Of a stretch of 47,229 nt of DNA, positions 43,554-47,229 are shown one piece after another; position 1 is the stretch's first letter; each line of letters begins with the position of its first letter. The translations under genes and the position numbers were made by a program. The notes below the pieces were generated by a model. The model worked only from the letters and a program-made list of their open reading frames with translations. It had not been told where the DNA came from and searched no databases. Origin of the DNA: Porticoccaceae bacterium (lineage in GTDB: Bacteria > Pseudomonadota > Gammaproteobacteria > Pseudomonadales > Porticoccaceae); the NCBI GenBank assembly GCA_023228865.1, contig JALOAH010000027.1:1-47229 (forward strand), read 5' to 3'.

Positions 43554-45086
43554 TCAAGGCGAAAACATCTCTCGCAACTTGAACTTCAACACCTTGTTGA
43601 GCGCCTGGTTGCGCGGCAGGGCGTCCACCACTTCGAGCTGTTCGGGAATCTTCTGGCGCATCAGCCCCTGGGTGCGGAGGAACTCCGCCATCTCCTCGAA
43701 AGACAGCGCCGGCTCACCTGGCCGCGGCTCGATCACCGCGCACACCCGCTCGCCACTGGCGGTATCCGGCAGCCCGATCACCGCCACATTGGCCACCTTG
43801 GGATGGGTGAACAGCAAATCCTCGATCTCCCTGGCGGAGATGTTCTCTCCCTTGCGAATGATGATGTCCTTGATGCGCCCGGTGATGGCCAGGTGCCCGC
43901 TGGGCCGCAATGTGCCGAGGTCGCCGGTGCGATAGAAACCGTCGGCGGTGAAGGCGGCGGCGGTCTGCGCCCGATCGAGGTAGCCGTGGCAGAGGCTGCG
44001 ACCGCGAATCCACACCTCGCCGTTCTCTCCCGGGGCGGCGTCACTGCCGTCCTTGCGGACAATGCGCAATTCCATATTGGCCACCGCGCGGCCGTCGGTG
44101 TGGGCCAGTTCCTCGTCGCTATCCCCCCAGGTGCAATGGGCCACCAGGGGGGCTTCGGTCATGCCGTAGGCATGCAATACCTTGCAGTCCATCTCCTGCT
44201 GGAGCTGGTAGACCAGCTCGGGTGGCTTGGCCGCGCCACCCGCGGACAGCACCTTCAGGGTGGGAATCACTTTGCCCTGTGGATTCTTGCGCTGCTCGGC
44301 GAGAAACGCCTGGTAGTGGGCGGTGCTGCCACCGGCGTGGGTAACGCCCAGGCTGCGGTAGGTAGCCACCGTCTCGGGCGGATTGAACTTCTCGATCAGG
44401 ACCACCGACATGCCCGCCGCAATGATCATGGTGAGATACATAATGCCGCCGATATGCGCGCAGGGAAACGCGATACTGCCGACATCGCCCGCAGCCACCC
44501 CCATGGATTCCCCCAGGGTTTGCCCTCCCGCCATCACCGAGGTATCGGTGTGGCGCGCCGCCTTGGGGCCGGATGTGGTGCCGGAGGTGCAGTAGATCCA
44601 GCGCACCGCATCACCATCGACCGGTGGCGGCGGCAGCGTGGCCGGATCGCCATCGGGCAACGCGCCGGCCAGTTCCAGCAGCCTCACACCGGGCATCGCC
44701 CGGGCCGCCATCGCCGGGTAGTCGCACGAGGGTTCGGCACCGGGAATCACCAGCAGGGAAGGCTCGCTCTGGAGCAGCAGTTCGCCCAGCTCCCGCTCCC
44801 GGTAGAGGTGAAGAATGGGATTCTGCACCGCGCCGAGGCGGGACAGCGCGAGGATCAGCAGCAGCGTGTCGATGCGGGTGGGCAGTTGCCAGGCGACCTT
44901 GTGCCCGGGGCCGACACCCGCCTGATAAAGCCCTGCGGCGAGGCGCTCCGCCCGCCGCAGCACTTCACTGCAATCCAGAGTGCGGCCACTGGCCGGCTCG
45001 ATCAGCATGGGGCTGTGGGGAGTCAGCGCGACGCGCTGGTGGAGCAGCGCCCACAGGGTTGAAGCGGAGAGCAGAGTGCCGGGCAT
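43554..45086 (-). CDS. AMP-forming acyl-CoA synthetase
   Basis: 510 residues of the ANL superfamily (PF00501 and PF13193). Motif A3 is IYCTSGTTSGPKAA (about 164-177), A5 is YGMTEAP, A7 is GFYRTGDLG, and A8 is GRIKDIIIRKGENISAREIE. The A10 lysine region reads LPRNQALNKVLK: the usual Gly before Lys is Asn, but the Lys is kept. It activates a carboxylic acid with ATP and CoA in the cytoplasm; the acid is unknown. It leads the minus-strand group with the phosphotransferase-like and MDR genes, 127 bases upstream of the former. Confidence 0.92.
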   Translation of the reverse strand: MPGTLLSASTLWALLHQRVALTPHSPMLIEPASGRTLDCSEVLRRAERLAAGLYQAGVGPGHKVAWQLPTRIDTLLLILALSRLGAVQNPILHLYRERELGELLLQSEPSLLVIPGAEPSCDYPAMAARAMPGVRLLELAGALPDGDPATLPPPPVDGDAVRWIYCTSGTTSGPKAARHTDTSVMAGGQTLGESMGVAAGDVGSIAFPCAHIGGIMYLTMIIAAGMSVVLIEKFNPPETVATYRSLGVTHAGGSTAHYQAFLAEQRKNPQGKVIPTLKVLSAGGAAKPPELVYQLQQEMDCKVLHAYGMTEAPLVAHCTWGDSDEELAHTDGRAVANMELRIVRKDGSDAAPGENGEVWIRGRSLCHGYLDRAQTAAAFTADGFYRTGDLGTLRPSGHLAITGRIKDIIIRKGENISAREIEDLLFTHPKVANVAVIGLPDTASGERVCAVIEPRPGEPALSFEEMAEFLRTQGLMRQKIPEQLEVVDALPRNQALNKVLKFKLREMFSP

Positions 45087-45325
45087 GATTATTCCATCGT
45101 TATGGTGAGTGTCGACCGGGTCGGGGTATTTGTGAACACCCCAATAAATGATATTTTGTCAGTTTCTTGAGGTCAACCTCTGTCGCCCAGCATGGCATAC
45201 AACGCGGTCTTGATAAATGACAAACCGTTAGTTATTATCCCGGCAACGCCCCCTGGCTGGCGGACCCAAGCCGCCAGCGGCCGGATTTACACCAATAAAC
45301 ACTCGACCACGGAGTTCCCATCGCC

Positions 45326-46123
45326 ATGAGCCTCGATAAATACAAATGCTTCGAATTCACCCGCCGCGGGCGGATTCTCTACATGACCATCAATGTGCCG
45401 GAAAAACTCAACAGCCTGGCCAAAGAAGCCCACACCGAACTGAGCAATGTGTTCAACGACGTGATGGACGACGCCGACAGCGACATCGTGGTCATCACCG
45501 GGAAAGGCAAGGCCTTCAGCGCCGGTGGCGATATACCCTACATGCAGTTCCTGCGCGACAATCCCAGGGAATTCTACCGGGTGATCCGCGAGGCCAAGCG
45601 CTTCATCACCAGTATCCTCGAGTGCGACAAGATTCTCATCGCCAAGGTCAACGGTGACGCCATCGGCCTCGGTTCCACTCTGGCGGTATTCTGCGACATC
45701 ATTTTCGCCGCCGAGCACGCCCGCTTCGGCGACCCCCACAACAATGTCGGCCTGATCACCGGCGACGGCGGCCAGATCATGTGGCCGCTGTTGATGGGGT
45801 TCGCCCGGGCCAAGCACTACCTCTACACCGGCGAACTGTTCAACGCCAAGAAAGCCGAGCAGCTGGGCCTGATCAACGAGGCAGTGCCCGCCGAGGAACT
45901 GGATGCCAAGGTCGATGCCTACGCCGACCGGCTGATCAACATGCCCACCCAGTCCCTGCGCTGGAGCAAGTCCACCATCAACACCCCGCTGCGGCAGATG
46001 GCCGCATCGATGATGGATATCGGCATGGCCTACGAAAACCTGGCGTGCTGCCTGACCGACGACCACCAGGAAGCCATCGACGCCTTCAAGGAAAAGCGCA
46101 AGCCCAACTTTAGCGGCCACTGA
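45326..46123 (+). CDS. Enoyl-CoA hydratase/isomerase (crotonase) family protein
   Basis: 265 residues of the crotonase fold (PF00378). The CoA-thioester oxyanion hole is formed by FSAGGDI (64-70) and NGDAIGLG (109-116). The catalytic position falls at GDGG (146-149), an Asp where classical hydratases have Glu; this is seen in several subfamilies and may mean a different reaction. It is divergent from the acyl-CoA synthetase across 239 bases that contain the inverted repeat GAGGT-CA-ACCTC (45169-45180), a possible shared operator. A strong hairpin follows the stop. Confidence 0.92.
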   Translation: MSLDKYKCFEFTRRGRILYMTINVPEKLNSLAKEAHTELSNVFNDVMDDADSDIVVITGKGKAFSAGGDIPYMQFLRDNPREFYRVIREAKRFITSILECDKILIAKVNGDAIGLGSTLAVFCDIIFAAEHARFGDPHNNVGLITGDGGQIMWPLLMGFARAKHYLYTGELFNAKKAEQLGLINEAVPAEELDAKVDAYADRLINMPTQSLRWSKSTINTPLRQMAASMMDIGMAYENLACCLTDDHQEAIDAFKEKRKPNFSGH

Positions 46124-46130
46124 GACAGCT

Positions 46131-46158
46131 ACGCCCCGGGGCCTTTGCCCCGGGGCGT
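46131..46158 (+). terminator. Strong GC-rich hairpin after the enoyl-CoA hydratase gene
   Basis: ACGCCCCGGGGC and GCCCCGGGGCGT pair perfectly (12 bases) around CTTT. ATTTAT follows on the plus strand, so the T-run is weak but the stem very strong. It lies between the converging hydratase and PF10118 genes and may serve both. Confidence 0.75.
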
Positions 46159-46223
46159 ATTTATCCGCTGCTTTGCAGCCCCGCCGCGATAAAGCCAGCC
46201 GCCCCTGACCGGCGCAGCGCAGG

Positions 46224-47051
46224 TCATTGCGCTCCGGATACCGGGATGTCGTAGCGATCGAGAATTTCCTGCATACCCGGCGAGGGAGTTTTCTTGCCCG
46301 GGTCGTAGAAGGGCGATAAAACCTTGAGCAGGTGCTTCTTGCTGGCCTTGGCCACTTTCTTCGCCATGGCTTTTTCCCGGGCGATGGAAGCCTCGCGCTC
46401 CTCTTCGCTCATCGTGGCGCGGTCGACGCCGAGCAGGTATTCCTGGGCCCTGGCGGTGTAGCCGTGAATGTGCGTGGCCGCGTAAAGGAAAACGGCAACC
46501 CGGTAGAGATAGGCGAAGAGGCCATTGCCGTACAAGGTCTTGTACACCTGGTAGCACACTTCGCGGTGTTCGAACTCTTCCGCCAGATGCCACTTCCACA
46601 TCTCCAGCGCTTCGGAATCGGCGCCCTCCAGATACTCGTCGAGATCCTCGAAAATCACCTGTGCGGCGGTCGAGCCCAGCGCCTCGAAACCTTCGCAATA
46701 GGCCACGTTGAAACGCAGGGATTTTTCCTTGAGAAAACGCACATAATCCTGCTGGTAGGGTTTTTCAATGGCCCGCAAGCCTTCATAACCCTGCTCGTAC
46801 AAGGCGCGGTTGAATGCCACGTGGTTCTTGCAGTGCTCCATCTCCTGCTTGTTGAAGATGGCGATATCCTCGTGCAGTTTTTCATGCTTCGGGTCCAGGA
46901 CATCCTTGGCGCGGCGCATGACCTTCATCAGGTAGGGCTCGATATGGGCGGGCACGATGGAAAACGCGTTGTAGCTTTGGGCGAACTCCGGCACCGGCGC
47001 CCACCAGGCGCGAATTTTGGAAAAATCCCAGTTGGGTGCGCGAACTTTCAT
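46224..47051 (-). CDS. PF10118 predicted metal-dependent hydrolase (ferritin-like helices)
   Basis: 275 residues, mostly helical. QEMEHCKNH near residue 70 and WHLAEEFEHREVCYQVYKTLYG near 155-175 give two ExxH-type elements, the pattern of a carboxylate-bridged di-metal site, and mark the PF10118 family. The annotation as a hydrolase is inherited and has not, to my knowledge, been shown experimentally; an oxygenase role is just as possible from the motifs. GGAGGAGG lies six bases before the start. It follows the E2 gene and is probably read with it. Confidence 0.85.
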   Translation of the reverse strand: MKVRAPNWDFSKIRAWWAPVPEFAQSYNAFSIVPAHIEPYLMKVMRRAKDVLDPKHEKLHEDIAIFNKQEMEHCKNHVAFNRALYEQGYEGLRAIEKPYQQDYVRFLKEKSLRFNVAYCEGFEALGSTAAQVIFEDLDEYLEGADSEALEMWKWHLAEEFEHREVCYQVYKTLYGNGLFAYLYRVAVFLYAATHIHGYTARAQEYLLGVDRATMSEEEREASIAREKAMAKKVAKASKKHLLKVLSPFYDPGKKTPSPGMQEILDRYDIPVSGAQ

Positions 47052-47097
47052 GGTCTGCCTCCTCCGGCGAGTGGTGGCCGGGTATTAACGTTGGACT

Positions 47098-47229
47098 TCA
47101 TCGGTCGGCATCCAGTTTCCCCGGATGCGCCAATACGCCGTCGAGATGGCGCACGAAGCGGGCGGCGTCAGCGCCGTTGATGACGCGGTGATCGTAACTG
47201 AGGGAGAGCGGGGTTTTATGGCGCCATTC
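47098..47229 (-). CDS. 2-oxoacid dehydrogenase E2 acyltransferase, C-terminal end only
   Basis: The right edge cuts this minus-strand gene; the last 43 residues and the stop (47098-47100) are visible. The stretch LSLSYDHRVINGADAARFVRHL is the catalytic end of the 2-oxoacid dehydrogenase acyltransferase domain (PF00198), with the active-site His and Asp of DHRVxxGAD. The protein would be the lipoamide-linked core enzyme of a pyruvate or branched-chain dehydrogenase complex. Its remainder is outside the window. It lies 47 bases upstream of the PF10118 gene. Confidence 0.88.
   Translation of the reverse strand, partial: EWRHKTPLSLSYDHRVINGADAARFVRHLDGVLAHPGKLDADR

Noticed and set aside
43485..45062. 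525-codon plus-strand frame opposite the acyl-CoA synthetase
   Set aside because: Antisense shadow of a gene with complete ANL motifs; composition is not protein-like.

Overview
The window reads as a chromosomal segment of a Gram-negative bacterium. TonB-dependent outer-membrane receptors, lipobox lipoproteins, Tat signals, a LexA-boxed imuA-imuB-dnaE2 operon and the mix of beta-oxidation genes fit a gammaproteobacterium, most likely a marine Cellvibrionales-type lineage (Halieaceae or Spongiibacteraceae are my guess; there is no rRNA or marker gene to settle it). I see no rRNA, tRNA, CRISPR array or intact mobile element.

LEFT, about 1-26.7 kb, all on the minus strand: a large cluster of exported proteins. 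Its core is a four-gene cassette present twice in the same order (26661->21173 and 15440->9884): an exported unknown protein, a membrane-anchored DUF1587/1595/1592/1588/1585 protein with one CxxCH, a Tat-exported HXXSHH (DUF1552) protein, and a three-module Lipoprotein_15 (COG4315-like) protein. Each cassette is followed by a TonB receptor, a small redox protein (HiPIP in one case, lipoprotein cytochrome c' in the other), a glutathione-S-transferase-fold protein with a signal peptide, and one or more hydrolases (amidohydrolase; carboxylesterase B and an HSL-type esterase). A further TonB receptor and a one-module Lipoprotein_15 protein sit in the second half. An AraC-type regulator (27066-27965) lies directly upstream. 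I infer an extracytoplasmic oxidation and uptake system for a hydrophobic or ester-containing substrate, with electron carriers on the periplasmic side. The substrate is unknown.

MIDDLE, 28.4-33.8 kb: imuA-imuB-dnaE2, the SOS mutasome operon, with a near-perfect LexA box in front of imuA.

RIGHT, 34-47.2 kb, visibly richer in G+C: a YpfJ-type zinc metallopeptidase; a small acidic protein and a putative micro-lipoprotein; a gap with short tandem repeats and two facing DnaA-box-like sites; a NorE/NorF-like (cytochrome oxidase subunit III/IV-like) pair with an extra membrane protein; an exported arylsulfatase ending at a clear terminator; a TetR regulator; and a lipid or carboxylic-acid group (MDR oxidoreductase, APH-fold phosphotransferase, acyl-CoA synthetase, enoyl-CoA hydratase, PF10118 protein, and the C-terminal end of a 2-oxoacid dehydrogenase E2 acyltransferase at the right edge).
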